From an uncultured Clostridia bacterium (GTDB lineage: Bacteria; Bacillota; Clostridia; Christensenellales; Borkfalkiaceae): 32,194 nucleotides of DNA. Positions 1-10,500 of this stretch are shown here, piece after piece. The position numbers and the translations under genes were made by a program. A model generated the notes under the pieces. It ran no database searches. It saw only the letters and a program-made list of their open reading frames with translations, and was not told the origin of the DNA. Every line of letters begins with the position of its first letter. Position 1 is the stretch's first letter. The stretch is from the NCBI GenBank assembly GCA_947625605.1, contig CANQOY010000014.1, positions 1-32,194 on the forward strand, read 5' to 3'.

Positions 1-1
1 T

Positions 2-76
2 GATGCGGAAAACATCATCGAATTGAATGGCATTAAGAGTGAGCTTGTCATTTGCACGGGCAGGGAAAGGAGCTAA
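2..76 (+). CDS. 3' end of an unidentified CDS (partial, starts before window)
   Basis: Frame 2 is open from the window edge to a TAA at 74-76, giving a 24-residue tail that begins DAENIIELNGIK and ends GRERS. It looks protein-like but is too short to assign to a family. A second open stretch in another frame follows immediately (about 84-165, containing EIYHQHGAGLMMQAVLR). The original protein could therefore have been longer and be broken here by a frameshift or stop. Low confidence without the upstream sequence. Confidence 0.3.
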   Translation, partial: DAENIIELNGIKSELVICTGRERS

Positions 77-247
77 TGGAATGAAAGCAAATATCTGAAG
101 AAATATATCATCAGCATGGAGCAGGTTTGATGATGCAGGCAGTGTTACGCTTGGTATTTGCTTGATTTACTTTCTATGGTTATACGCTATGGTGCAGAAT
201 TGGAGCAGAGAACTAAGAGATGAAACGCTGTATCTCTTGTCGCAGTA

Positions 248-256
248 TGGTATAAT
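248..256 (+). promoter_or_regulatory. Extended -10 promoter for the cysteine protease gene
   Basis: TG-G-TATAAT matches an extended -10 element, with TATAAT at 251-256. No good -35 lies 17 bases upstream, which is tolerated with an extended -10. It sits about 70 bases before the protease start codon. Confidence 0.5.
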
Positions 257-326
257 TGTAACTGTGCGAGAGTGATAGTCGGTTTGCCTGCATCGATTGT
301 GTCGCAAGCAAAGAACGGAGATTGTT

Positions 327-3300
327 ATGGCGAATAAAAAAACGAAAAAATTTCATTGCATGTCGTGTTTATTATTGATTTCCGTAATAAGCGTTTCCTG
401 TGTTGGAATGTATCGTCCGACAGCCATTTCCGCAAGCGCACTTGCCCAAGAGGCAGAGGGTTTCAAAGATGATGCCCCGCAAAACCTTCAAGAACTCCAA
501 GCTGCAAGCGACGATCAGCTTGAACATTGGGCAGCTGAGCTCGATCAGTTTGATGGAAGGCATTTTGACATTGTCACTCCGACCAGAAATCAGGGGAATA
601 GCAATATATGTTGGGCGTATGCAACGATTGGTGCTGTCGAGTCAAACATTTTGCGTAAAGGAATTGATGATAGTGCGAGAATAACTACGCTCAATTTAGA
701 TGAGCGACTGCTTGCTTACGCTCGTATCAATAGAGACGGTCTGCATGATCCGCTTTACTTGACCAAAGACGATGTGGGGCTTGCGGGTTCATGGAGTTTA
801 GCGGGTTCCGGTGCGCAAGCCTATGACACTATGACGGAAGGTTACGCATTGGTTGACCAAGTTCCTTCTTTACTTGAAAATGACATGGATGCCATGAATT
901 GCGAGCTTATGCAATCAAAATATTATGTCCGAAATTACTTTACGGTTTCAAATGATACAGAATCAATTAAACGTGCCGTTTTGAAATACGGAGCAGTGTC
1001 TTTCAGTTACGTTGCACCGGGTATGAATAATTCAAAATATTACTCGGGAAAGTCAAATACAAATCATGAATCGCTTATTGTCGGTTGGGATGACACAATA
1101 GACAGGCAAGGATTCACTCCAAATCAGCCAACAAGAAATGGAGCGTGGATCGTAAAAAACAGTTGGGGAAATTATGGCAACAACGAATATAATGGGATAT
1201 CCTGTTTTTATATGTCATACGAAGAGCCTTTTCATCATCCCTATGTCGTGGATGTGGCTATGCGAGAAAATTATCAAAACATCTATCATTATGACGGGCA
1301 ATTTTCCTCATCTAAAACGAGTATCAACGCCGAAAAACAAGCGGCAATATACGAGGCAAAGCTTTCGACTTCCTCACTGCAAGAGCAACTGACCGCCGTG
1401 ACGATCTATACAGATCTGAGCAATATTGATGTCAAAGTAGAGATCCGCAAAAATTTGGAAACAAATCCGGGCGACGTAAACGACGAAATGAACAACCCGG
1501 AGCAAGGTCCTGTCGTCGAAAGCAAAACCGAGCATATTGCCGTTGCGGGATTTCACACCATCGACTTAAATCAACCCGTAAATTTGGAACAAGGTGAGTA
1601 TTTTTCCATTGTTGTAAGCAGTGATGATACCGATCAATCCGTGGTTTCCAACACGAGCGACAATCAAAATTCGGTCAATGACATGACGTATTATTATGAA
1701 GATGGAAAGTGGAAAAGTTATAAAAGCAGCGAAAATTACGCCGATACTTCAAACATCAATTGTGTAGCAAAAATCAGGGCAATCACCAACGTAACAGAGC
1801 GTGACACGGATTATGGAAATAACTTAGCATACGCAAGAGTTGAAATAGAGAACAGGCTCGTTCCTTATGAAGCTGGGGGCAAAGTTATTCCCGGCATAGA
1901 AGTTTATTTCGACGAAGAGCTTTTAAGGCAAGATGTGGATTATGAATTAAAAGTCGAAAACAACGATTCTCTTGGCTTGGCAACATTGACGATCACAGGG
2001 AAAGGCGACTATACCGGGTCAAGAACAACTTCTTTCGAAGTTGCAAAGGCCAAATATGTACCAAGCAGAATAAGCGGCACGATCAAGGTTTATGATGATA
2101 TAGAAACGGCGCAGCAACTTCCGGTTCCAAAGGGTTGGGACTGGATAGGCGGTGATGAAAAACTGGAAATCGGGAAACGGCAAGGCCCATTTACGCTTAT
2201 CTATCGAGGGGCGGATGCAGATCATTATCAAAATCCGTATAGCAGTTTTTATATCGAAAAAGTTGCAGGAGATCCACCCTCTCAGAGAGAGATTTCCGAG
2301 GCAACCATGGAAGTTTTGGGGAGTTATGTTTACACCGGGGAGCAGATCACGCCGAGAATGAGAATTACTTATCTCGGCGAAGAACTTCTCGAACACAAAG
2401 ATTATGAATTGGAACTTCAAAACAATACAGATGCGGGCGAGGCAACGGTACTTGTGAAAGGCATTGGAAAATTTACAGGTCAAACCTCCCAAACCTTCAC
2501 AATCAAAAAGGCAAGATGGCCCGTGGGAAAGCCCAAAAGCACCGTTCTTGTCAATAAAGCTGTAAAGAATTTGAATGAGATCTCGCTCGATTCGGGATGG
2601 ACTTGGCAAAAAAATCTTGATATACAGAGTGATAAAACGCAAGCAGTTGCCATTTATAACGGTACGGACAAGAAAAATTATGGCAACATAAAGGCGGCGG
2701 TCACAATTGTCCGCGAGAATGAAACTACGCGAAAAAATATTGCTTCCATTTCACAGTTAACGCTCGATGCCGATTCCTTTGTATATGACGGAAAGGAGAA
2801 AAAGCCTACGGTCATTGCACGCGACGGCGAACACGATCTTATCTTAAACACCGATTTCGAAGTGGAATATCAAAACAACACGGACGCAGGTCAGGCAAGC
2901 GTGGTCATAAAAGGTATCGATCGATACAAGGGCTCAAAAACAATTTATTTTACGATCCAACGGGCAGATGCGGAAAACTTTACGGTCGTTTTACCGGGGT
3001 GGACTTACGGGCAAACAGCACCGGAGCCGCGCACCGAAGGTCACGCCGAAGGCGCGAATGTAACCTATTCGTACTCCGACAGCCGAGATGGCAGTTATTC
3101 GGAAGAACAGCCGAAAAACGCCGGCACATACTGGGTAAAAGCGGTGATGGGAGAGACGGCGAACTATAACTCCGCCGAAGATATCGCCCAATTTACGATC
3201 GCAAAAGCAGACGAACCGCCTCAGATGCCGGAACGATCCATAACGATCGACAGAAAGGCAAAAACATTACAGGATGTGCTCCTTCATGCGGAAGGCTGGC

Positions 3301-3989
3301 AATGGGAAACGCCAAGCATGGAAATCAGTGGCGAAAATATGTCAGCCACCGCGGTTTATTCCGACAAGGAGAACTATGAGCATTATACAATTCAAATCAC
3401 ATTAACAAAAGAGCCGCGGAAAGAAGCTTCGCTGTTAAGTGTCGATCTCGATGTCGAATCCTTTGTCTATAACGGTACAGAAAGAATGCCCAACGTCATC
3501 GTAAAAGACGGAGATACGACACTCACGCCGGGAGTAGACTACGATGTCCGGTATGAAGATAATAAATATGCAGGTCACGGTAAAGCTATCGTCACGTTCA
3601 AAAATGACTACACCGGTTCGACGGAGATAGAGTTTGCCATTGAGAAAGCAGCAAAACCGGATGTGAGCAATACCACGATTCGGCTTGACCACAAAGTCGC
3701 TATCTTGTCGGATGTTCAGCTTCCGAATAATTTTGTTTGGAAAAATGGTAATTTTGAAATTACGGAGAATAGAATAACCGCAATAGCCGTTTACACGGGC
3801 GATGATTCGGGCAGTTACGAAACGACCGAACTTACATTTGAGATCATCATTGAAGAAGAACAACAGAATCCGACCGAAGAGCCGAAACGAGATGGCTTGA
3901 TCTGGTTGGCAATAGGAATTCCGGCCGCAATATTGGTGATCGGCGGGATGATCGGATTTGCGGTCGCAAAACGCAAGCGAAAAAAATAA
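327..3989 (+). CDS. Secreted papain-family (C1) cysteine protease with Ig-like repeats and C-terminal membrane anchor
   Basis: This 1220-residue surface protein starts at ATG 327, chosen because GGAG at 317-320 is 6 bases upstream; an in-frame TTG at 297 lacks such a site. Residues 1-40 form a signal peptide. The papain-like domain follows, with oxyanion Gln89 and catalytic Cys95 (QGNSNICWAYA), His247 (NHESLIVGWDD) and Asn278 (KNSWGNYG). Residues of about 310-490 resemble the lectin-like domain that often follows bacterial C1 domains. From about 510 to 1175 two beta-sandwich-like units alternate. Type A ends in a 'G-Y-G-S ... F-I-KA' pattern and occurs four times. Type B is marked by 'GW-W' or 'FVW' and occurs four times. 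One MBG-like unit lies at about 885-963. The C-terminus is a transmembrane helix (about 1189-1211) and an RKRKK tail, with no LPXTG. Codon use is AT-richer than in all downstream genes, suggesting a different history. Probable role is degrading or binding extracellular protein; the substrate is unknown. Confidence 0.88.
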   Translation: MANKKTKKFHCMSCLLLISVISVSCVGMYRPTAISASALAQEAEGFKDDAPQNLQELQAASDDQLEHWAAELDQFDGRHFDIVTPTRNQGNSNICWAYATIGAVESNILRKGIDDSARITTLNLDERLLAYARINRDGLHDPLYLTKDDVGLAGSWSLAGSGAQAYDTMTEGYALVDQVPSLLENDMDAMNCELMQSKYYVRNYFTVSNDTESIKRAVLKYGAVSFSYVAPGMNNSKYYSGKSNTNHESLIVGWDDTIDRQGFTPNQPTRNGAWIVKNSWGNYGNNEYNGISCFYMSYEEPFHHPYVVDVAMRENYQNIYHYDGQFSSSKTSINAEKQAAIYEAKLSTSSLQEQLTAVTIYTDLSNIDVKVEIRKNLETNPGDVNDEMNNPEQGPVVESKTEHIAVAGFHTIDLNQPVNLEQGEYFSIVVSSDDTDQSVVSNTSDNQNSVNDMTYYYEDGKWKSYKSSENYADTSNINCVAKIRAITNVTERDTDYGNNLAYARVEIENRLVPYEAGGKVIPGIEVYFDEELLRQDVDYELKVENNDSLGLATLTITGKGDYTGSRTTSFEVAKAKYVPSRISGTIKVYDDIETAQQLPVPKGWDWIGGDEKLEIGKRQGPFTLIYRGADADHYQNPYSSFYIEKVAGDPPSQREISEATMEVLGSYVYTGEQITPRMRITYLGEELLEHKDYELELQNNTDAGEATVLVKGIGKFTGQTSQTFTIKKARWPVGKPKSTVLVNKAVKNLNEISLDSGWTWQKNLDIQSDKTQAVAIYNGTDKKNYGNIKAAVTIVRENETTRKNIASISQLTLDADSFVYDGKEKKPTVIARDGEHDLILNTDFEVEYQNNTDAGQASVVIKGIDRYKGSKTIYFTIQRADAENFTVVLPGWTYGQTAPEPRTEGHAEGANVTYSYSDSRDGSYSEEQPKNAGTYWVKAVMGETANYNSAEDIAQFTIAKADEPPQMPERSITIDRKAKTLQDVLLHAEGWQWETPSMEISGENMSATAVYSDKENYEHYTIQITLTKEPRKEASLLSVDLDVESFVYNGTERMPNVIVKDGDTTLTPGVDYDVRYEDNKYAGHGKAIVTFKNDYTGSTEIEFAIEKAAKPDVSNTTIRLDHKVAILSDVQLPNNFVWKNGNFEITENRITAIAVYTGDDSGSYETTELTFEIIIEEEQQNPTEEPKRDGLIWLAIGIPAAILVIGGMIGFAVAKRKRKK

Positions 3990-4039
3990 AAACGGCCGAA
4001 CGGCGGAACTGAAAAGGTTGTGCCGTTTTTTGTAAAAGC

Positions 4040-4065
4040 AAAGCCGGCATGAAAAGCCGGCTTTT
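4040..4065 (+). terminator. Rho-independent terminator after the cysteine protease
   Basis: AAAGCCGGC (4040-4048) pairs perfectly with GCCGGCTTT (4056-4064) around a 7-base loop and is followed by TTTG. A weaker inverted repeat, AAAACGGC with GCCGTTTT (about 3989-4030), lies just before it, so the gene may end in tandem terminators. Confidence 0.8.
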
Positions 4066-4456
4066 GAAATTACAATGACAATAAATATTTAGTAATTTTC
4101 ATTATTATAGCAGAATATGCCTAGAAAAACAAGTATCTTTAAGTCATCTTGTAAAGAAAAAGGTTAGACTTTCTAACCCGTCCGCTCACCATGAGCCCCC
4201 CTCTTTTTTTGAATGAGTGGGGGCTCGTTTTGAATATGTTCAGGCAGTAGATGAACGCGGTGGGTTTTTTGGTGTTTTTATATCCGAAGCACGATCGCAG
4301 AGGGGTTTCGATGTTTTATGCGGTTTTACATGAATAAATACAAAGCCTGATTTTCACAAATTTTCATCCGTTTGCGGAAAATGGTCTCTTTCTGGCGGCG
4401 TTTTTATGAAAATTTCTGACATTATTAAAAATATTATTGAACGGGTGTTCAAATCG
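4066..4456. other. AT-rich intergenic junction with two hairpins, no gene seen
   Basis: No convincing ORF is present. Two inverted repeats stand out. GGTTAG (4162-4167) pairs with CTAACC (4173-4178). GAGCCCCC (4193-4200) pairs with GGGGGCTC (4219-4226) around an 18-base T-rich loop. The second could be a remnant terminator or a mobile-element end. Base composition changes from AT-rich to GC-rich across this segment. Confidence 0.5.
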
Positions 4457-4486
4457 TTGACATTCTCGCGCGCGGGGTGATATAAT
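4457..4486 (+). promoter_or_regulatory. Consensus sigma-A promoter for the giant lipoprotein
   Basis: A perfect TTGACA (4457-4462) and a perfect TATAAT (4481-4486) are separated by 18 bases and lie about 34 bases upstream of the start codon. This suggests strong vegetative expression. Confidence 0.85.
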
Positions 4487-4519
4487 GAATGAATAAAAAT
4501 ATTTATAAGGAGTATGGTT

Positions 4520-7500
4520 ATGAAGTCATTGCGCAAATGTCTCGTCACGTTCCTCGGCATTCTGACGGTTCTCGCCGTCGCTCTGTTTGCCGCCGCCTGC
4601 GGCTCCGACGGAAAAGTGACGCTTTCCTTTGTAACTGATGTAACCGACACTTCCGCTCCCTACGATGAGCTGGAAGTTGCAGAGGGGGAGGAAGTTCCGC
4701 TGCCGACCCCCGAGCGCGAGGGCTTTGAATTTGAAGGGTGGTATCCCGACAGTTCCCTCACGGGAGACCCCGTTCAATCGCCCGTCGTGGCGGAATCGGA
4801 CGCCACATATTATGCGAAGTGGTCTCCGCTCCCCGCGATCACGCTGAATCTCGATGGCGGCACGCTCTCCAAGACGACGCTCTATCTCAAAGCGGGCGAA
4901 AATCTTGCCGCGTTCCTGAGCGACTACGTTCCCACCAAGACGAACCGTGAGTTCGGCGAATGGCTTGCGGACGGCACGCCGCTTGCGGAAAACGCGGTCA
5001 TGCCGTCGGAGGGCATCGCGCTGACGGCGCACTGGAAGGTCCCCTATACTATCAATATTTATAAGCAGGACCTTTCCCTCGATTCCTATGAACAGGACAA
5101 CGCGCTCACCGTAAAGGGGTTCGATTACGTCGGCGAGACGGTTTCTGCGGGGGATTCCATCGAGCACTTCACTCTGAACACGGAGCGTTCCGCCTCCGTC
5201 GTACTCGAAGAGAAAGACGATAACGCCGTCGCGGCCTACTACGATCGCGAACTCTACTATGTCGTCTATAACGCCAACGATGCGTCGCTCGAAGGCGAGA
5301 GCGAGATGCAGTCCTATCCCTACGGCACCGACGTCGCCATCCGCACGGGAGTGTTTACCGTCGACGGGTGCCACTTCGTCGGCTGGGCCACCGAGGCGAA
5401 CGGGGAAGCGGAGTACTTTGCAGACGACGTCATCGACGCGATCGACCGTACCTATGTCCTCTATGCGGTATGGGATTCCGACCGCTATGCAGACACCCTC
5501 GGCGGGACGGATTATCTCTTCCGCGACAAGAAGGACTACGGCGTCGTGTATCTCCTGCGCAAGGGATTGCCCGAAGTGCAGGGCATTGTGGATGAAAACG
5601 GCTACTTCACCTTTACGGGGAAGGACTTCTCGCTCAGAGGTCAGCTGAACGACGCCAAGAGGACTTTCGTCTACCTCACCGACGCCCTGCAAGGCGACTA
5701 CGGCATCCTCGATTCCTACCTCGGCGCCTACGCCTCTTCCACCGTTCTGAGCATCGGAGAATACGATAGAGCCACCCTCAGATTCTACGAACCGGGGGAG
5801 ACGGCCACCGCGCACGGAGACCTCCTGAAAGAGATCAACGGCACCTATGCTCTCGAAGATCCCTATTGGGGTGAATTCGGCATCTACACCTTCCACGCCA
5901 CTACCATGCCCGAGGAAGGGGATGAAAATTACGAAAAGTTCAACTTCCGTTTGGGCATGGGTACCCTCTCCGATGAAACGACCGTGCGCTTCTTTGCCAT
6001 GCAGGGAACGGAGGCCACGAACGGCTCGGACGGGCAATACCTCACCCTCGACGAATCGAGGCAGGGCTTCGGCTTCCCCGTGCTCGTGGTAGACGGCTTC
6101 GGCGGCTGTGCCTACTATGCGAGCGCAACTTCGTCGGCCAACACCGCCATCAGCTACACGCCCGCGAGCTACATTGCAAACTATGCCTATGCGGCGGAGA
6201 ATGAATTCGTCATCCTGACGAGCGCCTCCACGCTGTTCGGGCATGTCCGCTTGCGCGTGGAGCAGGGCTACACCCAAGACCATACGCCCGTAGATGTCGG
6301 CGTGTTCGACGTGAACGACGGCAGCACGGGCCCCTACAACTGCACCTATACCGACGAGAACGGAAATGAAGTCACCGAGCGGTTTTATATGGATGGCTTC
6401 GGCGGCGCGGTCTACTTCGGCAAGGTGACCGTAGGCGACGACGGCTCCGAGCAGTTCGAGTTTGAAAAGCAGTGCACCTATGCCCCCGACTTCACCTCTT
6501 TCTATCCTATTATTGAAGAAGAGGACGATGAGGGGAGCGTGATCGGCGTCTCCTGCGGCAGCCCCGTCTCCTACAACCGCACGATCTTTACCGACGCAGA
6601 CGGCAACCAATACGTCGTCTCCGTCACCTCGACGCCCGTCTACCGCTTTGACAGAGATACGCAGACGGGGACGTGGAGCACGGGCGTCATCTCCAAGCTC
6701 GATAAGTCCGCAGGCCTCTACGCCGTTGACAGCAGCAAGCGCATACAGGGTGCGGAGGTCTCTTCGAGCGGCGTACCCGGCAACCGGTATCCGTATTACT
6801 TATCCGATCTGCAACTCTACGTCACGGGCGCGCCGCGCCTCACTGCCTCCGGATCGTTCGGCACGGCGGAGAACAACTATGCCGAGCTCTGGGGCAGCAC
6901 AGGGTTCAACGTGGACGGGCACGACACGTTCGAGCGCATCTGCTCGGGCAACCTGCTTCCCACGGAGGATAAGACGGCAGACGGTCTCACCATCTACGAG
7001 CTCACCGTCAAAAAAGCGAATATTTCCACGTCCAAGGGCGGCTATGCCGTGAACACCGTTATCAGGATCTGTTTCAGAGAGGACGGCACCGCCGTGTTCG
7101 CCGAGACGGATCCGCTCACCTTCACCGCGGCGGACGGCGCAGTCTTCAAGATCGATGAGTTCGGCAATATCTCTTTTGAGAAGGACGGCGCACAGGCTGT
7201 TCCCGCCGACCTCACAAAGAGCACGGTCGGCGACGTGGGCATCATGTACAGCTTCACCGCGGGCGAACTGACGTACGACTTCTTCCGCCCCAACACCGCT
7301 CCCGAAGATAATGCGGGCATCGAGCTGCTCGGCGGCATCTTTGTGCAGGATCATAGCAACGCGGTCGGCCTCTACGGCTGGAACGCGGGCTACCGCGCGA
7401 ACGGGGTATGCACCACGGCGCGCATCGTCATGCTCAACGATACCGACGTCCTCCTCTATGTCTTCTATGAGGAACTCTCGGGCGGTACGGTCGTCAGACG

Positions 7501-10500
7501 CACCCATATCTTCTACGGCCAGCTGTCTGCGGTAGAGGGCGAAGAGGGCGTGTATCAGTTCACCAAGAAAGACGGCCCGACCAAGACCATCCCGTCCTTC
7601 TCGCTCACGTCCCTCAAAATCAAATTCCTCGACGAGGATACGTTCGCCATCTACACCAATAAACTCGAACTCAACGCGACGGACGCAGACGGCGCGACGC
7701 TCAAAGCAGACGGCTTCGGCACCGCTACCTACACCGACAAAGAGGGCGCCGCGCACACGGGCGAATTGCAGCTCGTGCTCGATTACAGCAAGAGCGCAGG
7801 CATTTGGGACGATACGGAGAATAAGCGCGACACGACCAAGGGCCTCTACCTTTACAGGATCGTGGAGGCGGACGGCACCGTCTGGAACTTCTCGGTGGAG
7901 AACGTGAACGGAAGTTACGATTCCGCCGACAACCGCAAGACGTTCCGCGTGGCGGGCGATTACGCAGGCGTGTATTGGATCATCGAAAACAACAACGGCA
8001 ACGGTGCGATGAGTTCCAATTACTACTTCTACGACGGCCTGCACGTCTACCAGATGGCGGGGAACAGCGGCAACAGCGTCCAGTGGATCGGCCATGTGGA
8101 TTCCATCGTGGAGACGGAGACGGGCGCGAACTTCACGCTCACCGCGCTCTATTCCTCGAATGCTTCCGTCCAGACAAAGCAGCTTGCCCTCCGCCTGAAA
8201 CCGGGCGCTTCGGGGAAGGAATGGCACCTCGCCTTTGTGTATGACGAGAGCTACGATCTCGACTACGAGGCAGTGGACGACGAAGGCAATGTGATCGGGC
8301 ACCTGAAAGGCGACGGCTACGACTTCATGAACCTCACCTATACGGACGACAAAGGAGAGGTATACATGATGCGCGTGACCGACTTCAACGCGGAGGCGAA
8401 GTACGTCACCATCCAGATCACGCAGGACGGCGAGAATGTGAGAACGCTCACTTTCGACCTCCTCGAAGAGAACAAGCTGTGGCTTCGCACCTCGCTCGCC
8501 ATGGTGGCGGTCCGCAACAACCGTCAGCTCCACGACGCGCGAGAGACCCTCACCGCCGACGGCCACGGTCACGCGGTGTATTCCGTCGCGGGGAACGAGA
8601 TCGAGGGCACCTATGAGCAGATCGAGGGTAGCCTCTATGCCTTCAAGAGCGCAGACGGCAACATCTCCTTCCGCTACACGCTCTATGTGTCCACGGGCGG
8701 CGCTTTGAGCGATACGACCTTCTACTTCTCCATCCAGACCGAGGGCTACACGGGCTACTACTATGAGACGGAGCGGTTCACCACCGTCTGGCTGAACGAC
8801 GACGAGACGGCCGTCTACTACGATGAATTCGGCGTCGTCCACAATGCAAGCTACAACCTCCTCGGCGAGAATAAGAGCCTCCTCGAAGTGTACGGAAACG
8901 GCATCGGATATCGCTACTTCCACATCTCCTACACGGCGGACGGCGCACCCATGTCCGAGATCGTGCCCGTAGAAGGCGACTATGCGTACATTGATAACGT
9001 CATCTACGGCTATCAGGGCGGCGCGGAGGCCGCACCGCTTCCCGCGGGCGTCGATACCATCGCCTTCGGCGCGTTCTATCAAAAGCCCGTCGTCACCATC
9101 GACCTCACGGGCATCACGACCCTCGAACCCTATGCGTTCGCAGAGAGCGCTTCCCTCGCCACCGTGAAAGGGGCGGAGGGCATCGAGACCGTCGGCGCCT
9201 ACGCCTTCTACGACTGCCTTGCGCTCAAAGAGATCGACCTCAGCGGCGCCAAGACGATCGGCACTTACGGCATGGGCAACACCATCTCCATCGTCTCCCT
9301 CTCGCTTGACTCGATCGAGCAGATCGATGCGTATGCGTTCGCTTCCAACTACGGCGCTCTGGACGGTTCGAATCCCAACCATCCCAAGTTCCGGGAGGTG
9401 CACATCGGCGAACATATCGAGCACATCGGCTCCCACGCTTTCCACAATATCCACGCGTTTGCGCGCGACGGCGTGCTCAGCGTCTATCTGCACACGGGAG
9501 CGGACGCCGACTACGACAACCTCATCACGGAGGACGGCGTGTTCTACCAGACGGAGATCGCGCTCTACGTCGATTCCGTCGAAGTCGTCAAGGCGATCTA
9601 TAACAGCCAAATGGCGACGAGATACCGCTCCACGGGCGCCCAGCAGGCGTATCACCAGCTCATCCGCATTGCCTCCGACGGCTCGACGGAGGAATACGGC
9701 TACTACATCCGCGCCGACTACACGGCCACCACGGCTTCGGATGCGCAGATCGTCCGCCTCGACGGCATGCTCGCCGACGGCGACGGCGCGACGTCCAAAG
9801 TCTATCGCAACCTCTGCTACGTCAAGGACGGCGAGACCCTTCATCTCATCGGCTACGATGCGGCGCAACCCCAGAAGTTTGTGGAAGAGACCGCGACGCT
9901 CACCGAGGCAGGCGGCGTCTACAAGCTCACGATCAATGACCTTTCCTATGTGAAACTCGGCGATGACGGGCTCGTCTACACGAACGGAGAGGATACCCTC
10001 GCGATCACGGGCAAATTCACCGTGACGAACGGAACATTCTCGGTCGCGCTCAGCGGCGTCTACACGAGAGGTGAAACCAAAGTCACAGGCGACCTCACCA
10101 AGAAGACGGGGTGCTTGGAAATGAGCAAGACGAGCACATACAAATACCAGTTTGCGCTCAAAAACGATCTCACTTTCACCGTTCCCACCGCAGAGGATGA
10201 ATTCAATTCGCCGAATTCGTCTGCGACCGAACGCATTAAGGTCACGACCACGACGGCGGCAGACGGTACGCAGAGCAAAGTTCTGAGCTTTGGTACAAAT
10301 GGCAAGGTCTGCGACGCTATCGGCCAACTTGCGCCGGAGTCCGATGCACACCGCTCCTATGTGGAAGCCCTTAATTTGGGTAGCACAAGTTATTATGAAT
10401 TTGTGGAGACTCCCACATTTGAGGGGGACACCATCACTGCGCACGTCAAGAGCAAGAATAGCAGCACCAAAGACTACGAGTGGATCTTCACCTTCACCAT

